DNA of 64,000 nt from Lanius collurio (Eukaryota; Chordata; Aves; Passeriformes; Laniidae): the NCBI GenBank assembly GCA_020086605.1, contig JACBWW010000029.1:1316748-1380747 (forward strand). Direction: 5' to 3'. Below the pieces are notes generated by a model, which ran no database searches, was not told the DNA's origin, and was given only the letters and a program-made list of their open reading frames with translations. This document shows positions 50,430-61,000 of this stretch, piece by piece. The position numbers were made by a program, and so were the translations under genes. How positions within the stretch are numbered: position 1 is the stretch's first letter; each line of letters starts with the position of its first letter.

Positions 50430-50640
50430 ACGTTGGACATCAAGCAGGAATTTCTACATGGAGAAGGTGCTCAGGCTTTGGAAGAGGCTGCCCAGGGAGG
50501 TTTGGAGTCCCCACCCCTGGAGGTGGCACCTGGAGGTGGCACTCAGAGCTCTGGGCTGGGGACAGGGTGGGGATGGGGCACAGCTGGGACTCCACGGCTG
50601 GGAGGGCTTTTCCAGCCCCGTGATTGTGGAATTGGGGGCA
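50430..50640 (+). mobile_element. CR1 LINE 3' end, plus strand
   Basis: It reads AGGAATTTCTACATGGAGAA, GGCTGCCCAGGGAGGTTTGG, GGACAGGGTGGGGATGGGGC, GGGAGGGCTTTTCCAG, CCGTGATTGTGG. It contains a small internal duplication of CTGGAGGTGGCAC. It belongs to the same group as 37170-37376. Confidence 0.85.
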
Positions 50641-51119
50641 GCAGAGATGCCCCATCCTCGGGCACTGCCCACACCCCAGCACAGTGAGAAGGGCTCACCC
50701 TGCTCTCACAGGAGCTGCCTTCAGGCTTGTGGGTTTGAGGTCAGGCCAGGTCTCCCAGCCTGTGGGGGAAGTTCTGCAGCCACGGCTCTGCCCCAAAGGC
50801 TCCTCATTTATTACATAACAGAGGCTGCACTTCTGCACCCGCTGCTGCCATTCCCAGCACGTCACCAAAACCACAGAGTTGTTTTGACTGGAGCTGTTCC
50901 TCCATCCCTCGAGAACCTCTCAGAAGCTCTGCCAAGGAGGGGCAGCCAGGGAGTTCTCAGAAGGAAACAGCAAAGCTTGGACAGAGCCAAACTGTGCCAG
51001 GATTTGCAAACTGAAAGTTTGGGAATTGGGGGGGGCTGAGCCCTGTGGGGGCAATGCCAGGCTGAGGGGGCATCCCAAGCAAACTGGGATTGCAGCATCA
51101 CCTCCCTCCAGGCAGGGAT
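50641..51119. other. Intergenic DNA, nothing recognised
   Basis: About 0.5 kb between two CR1 copies; no gene or repeat supported. Confidence 0.55.
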
Positions 51120-51250
51120 TATCCAGGAGGAATTCCTGCTCAGGCCCAGGGAGGTTTGGAGTGCCCATCCCTGGAGGTGTCCAAGGGATTCCTGGACGTG
51201 GCACTAGGTACTCGGTGGGCTGGGAGGGCTTTCCCAGCCCCCAGGAATTC
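51120..51250 (+). mobile_element. CR1 3' fragment, plus strand
   Basis: CCCAGGGAGGTTTGGAGTGC, CCATCCCTGGAGGTGTCCAA and GGGCTGGGAGGGCTTTCCCA follow the CR1 3' order. Only about 130 bases remain. Confidence 0.75.
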
Positions 51251-53050
51251 CTGGGCTTGCTGACTCCTGCCACACTACCAAGCCACCACAGCCTGGGGCT
51301 GTTTCTCTCTGAGAACATCCTGGAGTTACCTGGGAAATGCTGGGCTCTGCTTCCTCTTTCCCTCTGTGGTTTCACCACAGTTTTTACATCTCCAACAGGT
51401 TTGTAAAACAACCAAAAAACGCTGCCGAAACTCAGAGCGAGGGAGTTTCTTTTCAGTGAAATTGTGAATGAAGGTGGAATTTTCTTTTTTACCAAATGCT
51501 TCAATACCCCAGAAAGTCCTCAGGAAGGAGATCCAAACCTCTGGGAAGAATTTTTGATCAAAACTAATCAAGGCTGGAACCACAGGCAACATGGACCTGG
51601 ACTGGGTTTTGTTAGTAATTTTAAGTCCCTAAAAATAAGATTCACCTAAAGTAGATTTTAGATGTTTCCACTTTTCTTTCCTTCTGTTTCCTTATCTTTT
51701 TTTTTTCCTGATTTTCTTTGTTTCTTTTCTCTGCCTCCCTCCTCAAATCTACCAAGACAACTTTCATTGCCTGTTGTTCTCCCAACAATTATGGTGAGAC
51801 TTTAAATTGTTTCCAAAGAAATCTAAAATCCTCCCTATCCCTGTATGGCCATTTTGGCTGCCCAAACCTGATCTGATATGAACAAATTGCAGCACTTTCC
51901 CTTTCCAGCCCAGCCCAAACCTTGCTGAAGGGCAGTGTTCTGCTGGCTATTTGTGCATCCACACTGCTGGGATTTATTGATAATTATTGGAAACCTGCAA
52001 AGAGCCTGAGCATTCCTTGGAATTTTCAATTAATTAATTAATGGGATGGTGCCTGTTTGACTCCCCATGTGTTCCAGTGGGATCCTAAGGAGGTTCCAGC
52101 TCAGCTTCTCAGCCAAGGGCAGCAGTGGCACCACCTGGAATAGCTTTTGTTGGGATTGGGGTCAGGATAAAGAGCACTCAGGGCTGTTCCCTGGACACCT
52201 CCAGGAATGGGGACTCCACCACCTCCCCAAGGTTAAACAAAGGGGATTTTTTTTCTCTGCTTTAATTTTGACAAGGATTCCCCTTCCAACTGAAAATCTC
52301 AGTTCTTTTAAGAGAAGTGGCTTGAAATTTTCCTCCCCAAATGCAGACATGCTGCAGTGGGTGGTGAGGAATGTTGGTGAAGCTGCTTTGCATTCTGCTG
52401 GACTTCAGCAGGAGGGATGTGGGGGTTTTATTTAAAATGAGAAGTGGAGGTGAGGAGTCTCATGGTTTGTGTTTGTAGTGACGACAGAGGCTGCACAGAA
52501 CTCACACAGCTTTTTCTGCACTGGTTTCATGCCCTGGAATTGGAGTTCTGTTCTTCCCACCACACTTCTGCCTTGCCAGGAATTCTGATTTCCCAACCCA
52601 GGTGCCTCAGGCTCAGCTCTGAGGTGAGCAGCAGTGCACTGTGAGGTAACGGGACCTTCAGTCCCTTGACAAAAATCAAGGTAATTCAGCAGAATTTGTG
52701 GGTTTCTTCATCCCCATCTTTCCATTTCTTTTGGTTTATTACACATAAATAAACCTGCAATGCAAGCGAGCAAAGTTCTCTCTCCCCTGCTCAGCTACAG
52801 CTGTTCTGAAGAGACATTTGTGCCTCAGATATTAATTACAAGGTTTCTGAGGTTCCTTTCTCCTCATTTCTCCTCCATGAGCAATTACCTGTAAGGGCAG
52901 TGCAGATGCAGCCCCTGTAATGAAATGGTAATTATGGAACTCTCCCAGTGGGAACCCAGGGCTGCTCAGGATCTCCTAAACCCTGCCTGTGCCTTTGTGA
53001 ACAAAGGTGTGGAGCCACCTCCCAGTCGGGAGCAAACTTTGCCCTTTGCT
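51251..53050. other. Intergenic DNA with a small CR1 remnant
   Basis: About 1.8 kb without a gene. A pyrimidine-rich tract lies at 51660-51740, and an ATTAATTAATTAAT palindrome near 52027. A CR1 remnant on the minus strand (GGACACCTCCAGGAATGGGG, ACTCCACCACCTCCCC) lies at about 52190-52235. Confidence 0.6.
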
Positions 53051-53371
53051 GGATCCCTGGAGCAGTTCCAGGTCCCTGGGGCAGTTCCAGGTCCATGGAG
53101 CAGTGCTGGATCCCTGGAGCAGTGCCAGGTCCCTGGAGCAGTGTTGGATCCAGGGTCAGTGTTGGATCCAGGGTCAGTGCTGGATCCCTGGAGCAGTTCA
53201 GGTCCCTGGAGCAGTTCCAGGTCCCTGGGGCAGTGCCAGGTCCATGGAGCAGTGCCAGGTCTCTGGATCAGTGCTGGATCCAGGATCAGAGCTGGATCCC
53301 TGGAGCAGTTCAGGTCCCTGGGGCAGTGCCAGGTCCCTGGGGCAGTGCCAGGTCCCTGGAGCAGTGCCAGG
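53051..53371. repeat. 19-bp minisatellite upstream of IL12B
   Basis: About 17 copies of a unit close to GGTCCCTGGAGCAGTGCCA (19 bp), mixed with 18-bp variants such as GGATCCAGGGTCAGTGTT. It lies about 1.6 kb upstream of the predicted IL12B start site. It keeps several frames open on both strands (up to 179 codons); these are not genes. Confidence 0.93.
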
Positions 53372-54779
53372 CTCACCATGCTGACCAGTGCCTGCCCTTC
53401 CAGGCAGCAGGGAATTCCCTTCAGCTCCAGGTGGAAGTGCCCTTCCATGAGGATGCTCACTTGAGCTCCTTAAATTCAGCTGATTGAGGAAAAAATCCTC
53501 CTCCACAGCGTGTTCCATCCCCTCTCTGTGCACCAGCAACTGGTTCATACTGGGCTGCACTCCAGTGAAAGTGGTTTTCTGTTGAACTCTCCAAACGTGA
53601 TCCCAGAACTGATGTCAATCAGGATTGAAGCTGCTTTGCTCGGGGCAAACAATTCCTTTGACAAAGGGATTTGTTGTTGCAAGTGCCAGACTGAAGCTCT
53701 CTCAGGCGATTCTTAGTCTCAGACATTAATTAGAGGTGCAGGAAATTGTTTAAAGCTGATATTATTGTTATTACAGGTCCAACCAAGTGTTGCATAAGAA
53801 CACCAATATTTACCTGCTGAGCCTGTCACAGGTGTGTTTGTGGGGAGATTCTGCAATGCAGGGCTTTTCCCACTGCTTCTCCCTTGCCTTAGAAATTCCA
53901 GAACTGATTGGGAGCTGGCCCAGCTTTCCCTCAGGGTGTCAGAGGAGTTCAGAGTGGCAGTCACAGGTCCAAGCAAAGCCTCTGGAGCCCACAGGAGGCA
54001 GGGTCAGATGCTGCATTTCCAGGTGAGTGCCCGCAGTCACTGCCACAGGGGCAGGAAGTCGTGTCCCTTGTGGTGGCAGCCACTCTTGATTGACTCCCTG
54101 GTGCTGGGGGAAGCTTTGGTGGAGATCCAAGGAAGTCCCCAGTCCCTGGGTTACGTCAGGGCCGCCTGTGTCCCTCACTGGGCTCTGCACACAGGGACTG
54201 GGGTTTGCTCCAGCACCCCCAGGAGCCTCCTGTGCAAATGAGCTGGGAAAGCCAATTCAAAGAGAAAGAGAAAAGTGGAGTGGTGAATTTTTGGCTAAAA
54301 TAGCTTATAAACAAATGGATTTGGGGCCAATGGATTTTTATGCTCTGCCTTGTGGGGTTGGAGACCGAGTTTAATTCTCCAGGCAGAAAGAGTGAGGTTT
54401 GCCCCCATAAATCCCAGTTCAGAGCAGAGTGAAGAAGAGCCAGAGCAGAGTCCACACTCACTGTGTGAGTGCTGCAGGGCTGATTTATTTACTGGCCAGG
54501 AAAACATCCTCTTCCCCCTGAAATCTGGAAGTTCCTGCTTTCATCCCTTCATATCCTACCCATAAAGAGAGCAGAACCCAGCAGAGATCTCCTCTCATGG
54601 CACAGGGTCAAATGAGCTCCCAGATGTGCAAAAAGCAGTGGTTTTTACCTGAATTGTGTTTCCATAGCCCAGTGTACAGGATCATCCCCCCAAAAATGCA
54701 TCATGTTCCATTTTTTGGCAAAAAACAATCCAAAGTACAAATCTATGAGCATTTTAAATGTGAAACACATCCTTTACTT
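53372..54779. other. Distal 5' flank of IL12B
   Basis: About 1.4 kb between the minisatellite and the IL12B proximal promoter. No repeat or gene recognised. Any upstream control elements would be here, but I cannot name sites with confidence. Confidence 0.5.
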
Positions 54780-54940
54780 GTTTGGGATTTTTTNATATTT
54801 TTTTTTGGTTGTAGCTGTGGCCCAATGTAAAATAGGAACTGGGGCCATGTGTTGCAATCCTGTGGCCATTCAGCAGCGAGGAGCACCTCCCCTCACGTTG
54901 GGAGCATTTATAAGGCACCCCTTTCCTCCCCAGACTTTGG
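54780..54940 (+). promoter_or_regulatory. IL12B: IL12B proximal promoter
   Basis: A TATA box (TATAAG, 54909-54914, in context TTTATAAGGC) lies about 30 bases before the expected start site near 54940. Upstream are TTGCAATC at 54852-54859 (C/EBP-like), a GGAA core at 54835 (ETS/PU.1-like) and TGGGATTTTTT near 54783 (resembling a kappa-B half site). Mammalian IL12B is induced in macrophages and dendritic cells through NF-kappaB, C/EBP and ETS sites upstream of a TATA box, so the layout fits. The assignment of individual sites is inference. A single N at 54794 interrupts the T-rich part. Confidence 0.6.
54794..54794. other. Ambiguous base in the IL12B promoter
   Basis: Single N inside a T-rich run about 115 bases upstream of the TATA box; either a homopolymer ambiguity or a closed gap. 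Confidence 0.5.
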
Positions 54941-55012
54941 GACTCAGGACTTTGTTTCCTCCACAGAGCCAACCTTCAGCTGCAGCTCCAGCCCGGGGCT
55001 TCCCAGGAAATG
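54940..55012 (+). other. IL12B: IL12B exon 1 (5' UTR; last three bases are ATG)
   Basis: The exon is inferred from the TATA box and from a consensus donor (ATG|GTGAGT) at 55013. Its start is approximate. Mammalian IL12B also has a short leader exon joined directly to the start codon. Here the last three bases are ATG (55010-55012), so splicing to 57948 gives ATGATG in frame, and translation could begin in exon 1 with one extra Met. A G at -3 makes it a reasonable start context. Confidence 0.6.
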
Positions 55013-55504
55013 GTGAGTGCTCCTTCTTTACTCAGCTGCCAGATAAAACTAATGACACTTTAGAATTATTTATGTGAGAGTGAATTTAAATAGTTTTTGG
55101 GACATTGTCCTCAGGGCAGTATTTGTGCACTCATGAAGTTTAGCACGTGATGTACACATGTCCGTGCTCCTGGAGCTGCCACCTGTGCCACCAGGCAGTG
55201 ACAGCCCTTTTACTGGGCCAGTATTGGTGTCTCTGGGCTGGCAGTGGTGCCAAACTCCTTCTATGGCCATTCTGTTCCCTTGGCCTGGCCCTGCCTGGGG
55301 CTGGGACCGGCCCAGATGAGGTCCAGAGGTCCTTCCTGACAGGAATCCTTTGGAGATTCCCAGTGAAGGAATCCGGGCTCAGTCCCAGCTCTTGAGCTCC
55401 AGAGCAGCAGGGACACGGAGGGGACACCAAGGACACTCTGTCCCTGTGCTCAGGTGAGACCCCCCTGCAGAGCCTCCTGCCCCGGGGTCTCCAACATCAG
55501 CAGG

Positions 55505-55975
55505 ACCTGCAGCTGCTGGGGAGAGTGCAGAGGAATCCACAGAGCTTCTCCCAGAGCTGGAGCTGCTCTGGAGCCAGGCTGGGAGAGCTGGGGGTGCCCA
55601 TCTGGAGAGGAGAAGGCTCCAGGGAGAGCTCAGAGCCCCTGGCAGGGCCTGAAGGGGCTCCAGGAGAGCTGGAGAGGGACTGGGGACAAGGATGGAGGGA
55701 CAGGACACAGGGAATGGCTTCCCACTGCCAGAGGGCAGGGCTGGGTGGGATCTTGGGCAGGAATTGTTCCCTGTGAGGGTGGGCAGGCCCTGGCACAGGG
55801 TGCCCAGAGCAGCTGTGGCTGCCCCTGGATCCCTGGCAGTGCCCAAGGCCAGGCTGGACATTGGGGCTGGAGCAGCCTGGGACAGTGGGAGGTGTCCCTG
55901 CCATGGCAGGGGTGGCACTGGGTGGGCTTTGAGGTCCTTCCAACCCAATCTGTTCCATGATTCTGTGGTTCCCTG
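55505..55975 (+). mobile_element. CR1 LINE 3' end, plus strand, in IL12B intron 1
   Basis: The longest CR1 copy of the window. Recognisable blocks are GGAGAGGAGAAGGCTCCAGG, GGAGAGGGACTGGGGACAAG, CAGGGAATGGCTTCCCACTG, CCTGGCACAGGGTGCCCAGA and TTGAGGTCCTTCCAACCCAA. It ends in TTCCATGATTCTGTGGTTCC, the CR1 tail. The frames on both strands here have several shifts and no intact reverse transcriptase. Confidence 0.9.
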
Positions 55976-57439
55976 AACATATGGAGCTGGAACATTCTCA
56001 TCTTTGAAGTGCTCAGGAATTCACTGGTGGTGTTCAGAAACTGAGTTTATTTCTGATAAATTCTTCAACACAATGTTGAGATGTGGAGGGGGTGCTCTGC
56101 CACATCTAAAACGTGAATTATTTCCATGCAAACTTAAAGTGTTTTTATCACAAACCTGAGTCATGAAGCTTCTCCCTCAAATTAAGAGAAACTTTTCTGT
56201 TCTGGAGGTTTTAATTGTGATGAATGGAAGAGAAGGGACAAGTCCCATTCCTCTCCCCCAGTCTGAGCTGTGTTTTGATGTTTTGATGTTCAGTTTCAGG
56301 TTTATGAAGGGTGGTGATAAATTTCATGTTTTTGTGACAGAAACCAGCAACTTTCAGAAAGTTGCCAAATGAATCTTTCTGTTGGAAATTCCAGCTAATC
56401 CTGCCCAAAACCTAAGAGTGTAATGAAGCAGTGCACTGCTAATGGGGTATTATACATTTTAGAGCTCTTTTCCAACCCAAATTATTCTGTCATTTCTGTC
56501 CAGTGATAACTGGCTTTTCCCTGAGCCTGATGCTCCTCTCTGAGCACAACAGGAGCTGCTGCCTCTCCTGGACACTCCCCAGACACTTTATTGTTGCTCC
56601 TCCATTAAGAGCTGGGTACAAATCCAAGGGACACTGAACGATTTGGGACCAGGATTGGGGATGCTCAGAGCAGCAGGAGCTGTTGGGAGCAGATTTGCCC
56701 ACAGGAACCCACTCTGCTCTCCAGGAATCAGGAGGGCAACTCCCCTTTCATTACAAAATGAGTGGTTTGGGAGGCAAAACAAACTCAAACCACTTAATTT
56801 TGTGCTTTTCAGCTGCATTCAGCCTCCTGCTGTAGGCAGGCTTTGAGATGATATTCACCATCTCTTTCTTTAAGAGATTCTGTTTCTGTTAATTTGGTTT
56901 AATCTCCAGTTAACAAGATCTGGAAAGGCAACGAAATAACTGCCATTAAAGGTTTGATGTACCCAGTAGTTACAACAATATTTGGCAGAGGTGTTTGGTG
57001 TTTTGTGGAGAGCTCTGGTGGTATTTGGAACAAATTCAGGATAAATACACATTTATATGTTGGGCACACAGCAGCAGTGATCTCCATCCCAGCCCTTCCT
57101 GCAGACAGGGCTGTGCCACTGAATCTGGGAGGAATTTTGTCTGAAATTATTCACAAAATTAGATTGTGTGAGATCAGGTGGATATTAGAACTAGAACTAG
57201 ACCTGGAGCAGTCAGGCAAGTGCTGGCACCAGCTCTGCACTGATAATTGTCCCTGCTGTCACTTGCTCAGAGATGATGGAGACAAAATCCAGCAAAGCCC
57301 TTGAGCAGCTCCTTGGGTTTATCCACAATCCAGTGTTTTAATGGAACTGCTGGTGAGCTGAACCAAACTCAGGCTTTGGATGGGTGAAACCTGATGTCCA
57401 CTGATCCTTTAGTGCAGTGCCTTGGTCCTGGGGAATGAT

Positions 57440-57572
57440 GGAATCACAGAGGCTGGCAAAGAGCTTTGGGATCACTGACTCCCAGCTGTGCCCATCCCCA
57501 CCCTGTCCCCAGCCCAGAGCCCTGAGTGCCACCTCCAGGGATGGGCACTCCAACCCTCCCTGGGCAGCCCCT
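57440..57572 (-). mobile_element. CR1 3' fragment, minus strand, in IL12B intron 1
   Basis: ATCACAGAGGCTGGCAAAGA, then TCCCAGCTGTGCCC and ACCTCCAGGGATGGGCACTC, is the antisense CR1 3' end and a shortened relative of the copy at 39491. Confidence 0.8.
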
Positions 57573-57692
57573 GATCCTTTATTCCAGTGCTTTGTTCATG
57601 GAATTGGCCCCACTGGACCTGCAGGGCTTTTCCTGCACCAGGAGTGTAACGAGGGCCCAGCCCAGCCCCACTCACACAATTCCCTCTGAGTG

Positions 57693-57728
57693 ATTCCTTC
57701 TCTAATTGGGATTCCTTCTCTAATTGGG
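57693..57728. repeat. 18-bp tandem duplication
   Basis: ATTCCTTCTCTAATTGGG occurs twice in perfect tandem about 220 bases before the IL12B exon 2 acceptor. Confidence 0.9.
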
Positions 57729-57947
57729 GTTGGGATGAGAATCCCAAGTGGATCAAAATACTGGCTCCAGCTCCAGCACAAAGCTGAGATTCCACTTTAA
57801 TGCAGTTCCAGAGTTCTCAGAATGGGAGGACGTTTCTCAGCCCACTGGGACTGATTTTGTGTCCTTGTCACCCCACCCAGCCCCAGCCCGATTTTGGAGC
57901 ACACTCAGCCAATCTCAGTGAAGTTTAATAATGGTTTTTCCCCACAG

Positions 57948-58032
57948 ATGTCTCACCTCCTCCATACCTTACTGTCCTTGTTGGCCTTTGCTGCCCTACT
58001 GGAAAGTGCCCAGTGGAAACTGCAGGAAAATG
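57948..58032 (+). CDS. IL12B: IL12B coding exon 1 (signal peptide)
   Basis: The exon opens with ATG directly after the CCCACAG acceptor and encodes a Leu-rich signal peptide ([20 protein letters not shown]) and the first mature residues AQWKLQEN. It ends AATG|GTAAGG, phase 1, as in the human gene, where the same Val codon is split. Confidence 0.93.
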
Positions 58033-61000
58033 GTAAGGAAGTCTCTACTCAGTCAGACCTAAAACTCTGGAATTATATATAATTGTGGCCACAAGCACAG
58101 GATTTGTTAACTCCAGTATCTTAGGCCAGGGCTATGTGTTTATTTGTTTGACAATAATTAATTGGAGTTGATGGAAAACAAATTTAAATGTCTTTAATTG
58201 TCATAAAACAGCATATTTGCAGTATTTGCATTAGCAACTGTTTTATTTCCTATTCCTCTCCTTGTGTTCCAAAGTCTCAGTCACACAGCCTGGGTGCAAA
58301 ACCAGCCCTAAAACAAACAAGGGAAGAATTAATTGTGAAAAAGAAAATCTATTTCTGAGTAACACTTAAACCTAGAAATAGTTTATCAGCTTCTCTGGTA
58401 AAGAACTTAAATGAAAAGGCATTTGTGAAAATGAAGGGTCAACAAAAACAAACAATTCTTTTGAATGATTTACCAGAAAATTGGGCTAAATTCAGGTTGT
58501 CTGCTCTTTCCATGACTTTTCCCCATTTACATTGAAAAGAATATTCATCCTGGGGGTTTTCTGGGAGGGATTTGATGCTGAAAACAGCAAATCTGTTTGT
58601 CAACATTGAGAGTAAACTCTGAGTTTGAAGATTCACTTTGCCTGTGTCCATAGAGAGTTTGGGAGACTTCCAAACTTCCTAGAGCTGAGCATCTTCTGCC
58701 AGTTTGGGTTCCATATTTGACATCTTTCTTAGTGTCAAAGGAGCCTTAAAGCTCTTTTTCTGGTGCTGAGAAGGTCCCAGAGCTCACTGGGATTCACCCA
58801 GAGCTCACTGAGACAGAGCTGAAGGAAAGGGCTCAGCCCAAGCTCCCCTCTGGTCCGTGGGAGCAGCTCCTGATTTTTCCCTGGCCGTGCCCAGTGTTTG
58901 TTGTAGAATCCCAGTGGAACGCTGAGGCCGCGGCCACCACGGTGGAGCTCACGTGTAACACCTCTGAGGAGGCAGTTTATTGGAAAAAGGACTGGGAATG
59001 GAAACAAGAAGGGAAGACTCTGACTGCTGCAGTGAAGGAGTTCCCAGATGCCGGCAACTACACCTGTCTGAGCCAGGAGAGCCACGAAGTCCTCGGCTCC
59101 AACCTCCTCCTCATCGCTAAAATCGACTCCAAGGGGCAGATGATGAGGTGGATTCTGAAAAGCTTTAAAGGTGAGGCCTTGAAATGCTGGGATGGTCCCT
59201 GCTCAGCTTTGTGCAGGCTCTGGGAACACCTGGGAAATGTTCTTGGGAAAGGATTCTCTTCCAAGGCTTTCCTGACAGTGGCAGGGAAGTCACGGCTGCT
59301 GTGGCTCTGCTGCTGAGCAGCCCAGGGATTGGGGGCCATGGGATTCATCTGGGATCCTCTAGGCTGACAGCGTGGAGGGAGGGGAGGAACTGGTCTGGAA
59401 AACCAGGGCTAGGTGCCAGGACCCAAGGGAACATCTGGAGCTGGGCCAGGGGGTTTAGGTTGGATCTCAGTAAAGGTTGGATCTCAGTAAAGGCTCTTCC
59501 CCCAGAGGGTGCTGGCACTGCCCAGGCTCCCCAGGGAATGGGCACGGCCCCGAGGCTGCCAGAGCTCCAGGAGCGATGGGACAGCGCTGCCAGGGATGCC
59601 CAGGGTGGGGGTGTTGGGGGGTCTGGGCAGTTGAACTCCATGATCCTTGTGGGTCCTTCCAGCTCAGCAGGTTCCATGATTTGGGGATTTGACAGAACCA
59701 GGCCCTGACCCAGGTTTGAAGCGCTGTCATTTGGGCCTCTCCATTCAGGACTAACCCTGGGACAAGCCTGGGAAGTTTTGCTTTTTCTGCATGAGCCTCA
59801 CTCATCTGTGTCTGATATTTGAGTCTCTCATGGTACTGCAAAGGAATTGGTGAATTTAGGAATTGCTGTTTTCTCTCTGCCTTGCCATTTTGGCAAAGAA
59901 AATTAAATAACTCCTGGTTTCTTTCTCTGTCTAGAGCCCAAGTGGACATTTCTAAAGTGTGAGGCAAAGAACTACTCTGGAATTTTCACATGTTCCTGGA
60001 TGACAGAAAATAAGAGTCCAAATGTGAAGTTCACCATCAGAAGCCTGAAAGGGTAGGAGCTTGTACTTTCCTTCACACCCTCACAGAGCAGCCCTTGCTG
60101 TTAGTCTGGGCAGGATTTTAGGCTGTTTGGGACATGCAGAAGGGGAGGTCTTTTTTCCAAGCCTCAACATCCCCAAAATGTTTTGAGTCATTACTGGGAC
60201 AAAGTTAACTTCCTAAGGGCATGGAGGTCACTCAGAAATGAATAAAGCCTTGGACACTGAATGAGTCCAAGTGGGCTGGAGTAGCCACTGAGTAACTTAA
60301 GCAACAGCAGGGCCGTCGGTGCAGGGCAGAGAGGAAGTGGAGCCAACCCAGAAAGGGCGAGACTCGGGTGCAGAGGGCAGTGGGAGGCAGAGCCACAGGG
60401 CCCCTGGCTGGGCTGGGCTGAGGAACCCTGCAGGAACCTGCAGGGAAATGTGTGCCAGGAACCCTGGGGGGATTTCCTGCCTCCCACTGCTCAGGGGGTT
60501 CTCCAGAACATGGAGTGCTTCAGCAAAGGTCACTCCAGTCTGCTAAAGGAGAAACAGCTGCCAAGGGGTTCGGTTTGCTGAGAGCAGAAGGAGAAGCAGA
60601 CTCAGGTAGGACTTTGGTAGCTTTTGGTGTGGACACTTCTCAACCCTCATTCCTTCAGCAAGGTTTGGGAGACGCCAAGGGACAAAGGGGGATACTGGAG
60701 CTTGCCATGGGATGGTGGCTGTGAGAAAGGAGGTTACAATATCAATTCCTTCTGCTGAGGCAGGGGGGAGGTGAGGCTGGGGTTTGCCATGGGTACATCC
60801 CACAGCTCTGGGAACAGGACAGCTCCCCCCCAGCCTTTTCTGCAGCAAAGCACAGGCAACCCAAACCCTTCCCGTCCCACCCTGTTGTGGTGGCAGCACA
60901 TTCCCACATTCCCAGCACAAAGCAGCATTCCCAGTGCTTCTCCCTGCTCTGTCCCAGCCCCCAGGGGGACGTGTCCTGCAGCAGCCCCGTGCCTCACACC

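Larger units (their letters stand above)
55013..57947 (+). other. IL12B: IL12B intron 1
   Basis: Runs from GTGAGT to CCCACAG. It holds a plus-strand CR1 copy (55505-55975), a minus-strand CR1 fragment (57440-57572) and an 18-bp tandem duplication (57693-57728). The rest looks unique; AT-rich parts lie around 56080-56480 and 56850-57060. Confidence 0.65.

Noticed and set aside
50359..51039. Plus-strand 226-codon frame
   Set aside because: Its first part is a CR1 3' end; the rest shows no recognisable protein.
52925..53487. Overlapping 125- to 179-codon open frames on both strands
   Set aside because: They are translations of the 19-bp minisatellite and its edges; all frames stay open because the unit lacks stop codons.
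59171..59316. Extension of the IL12B D1 exon past 59170
   Set aside because: A GTGAGG donor lies at the position expected from the family, and the next exon restores p40 similarity in phase.
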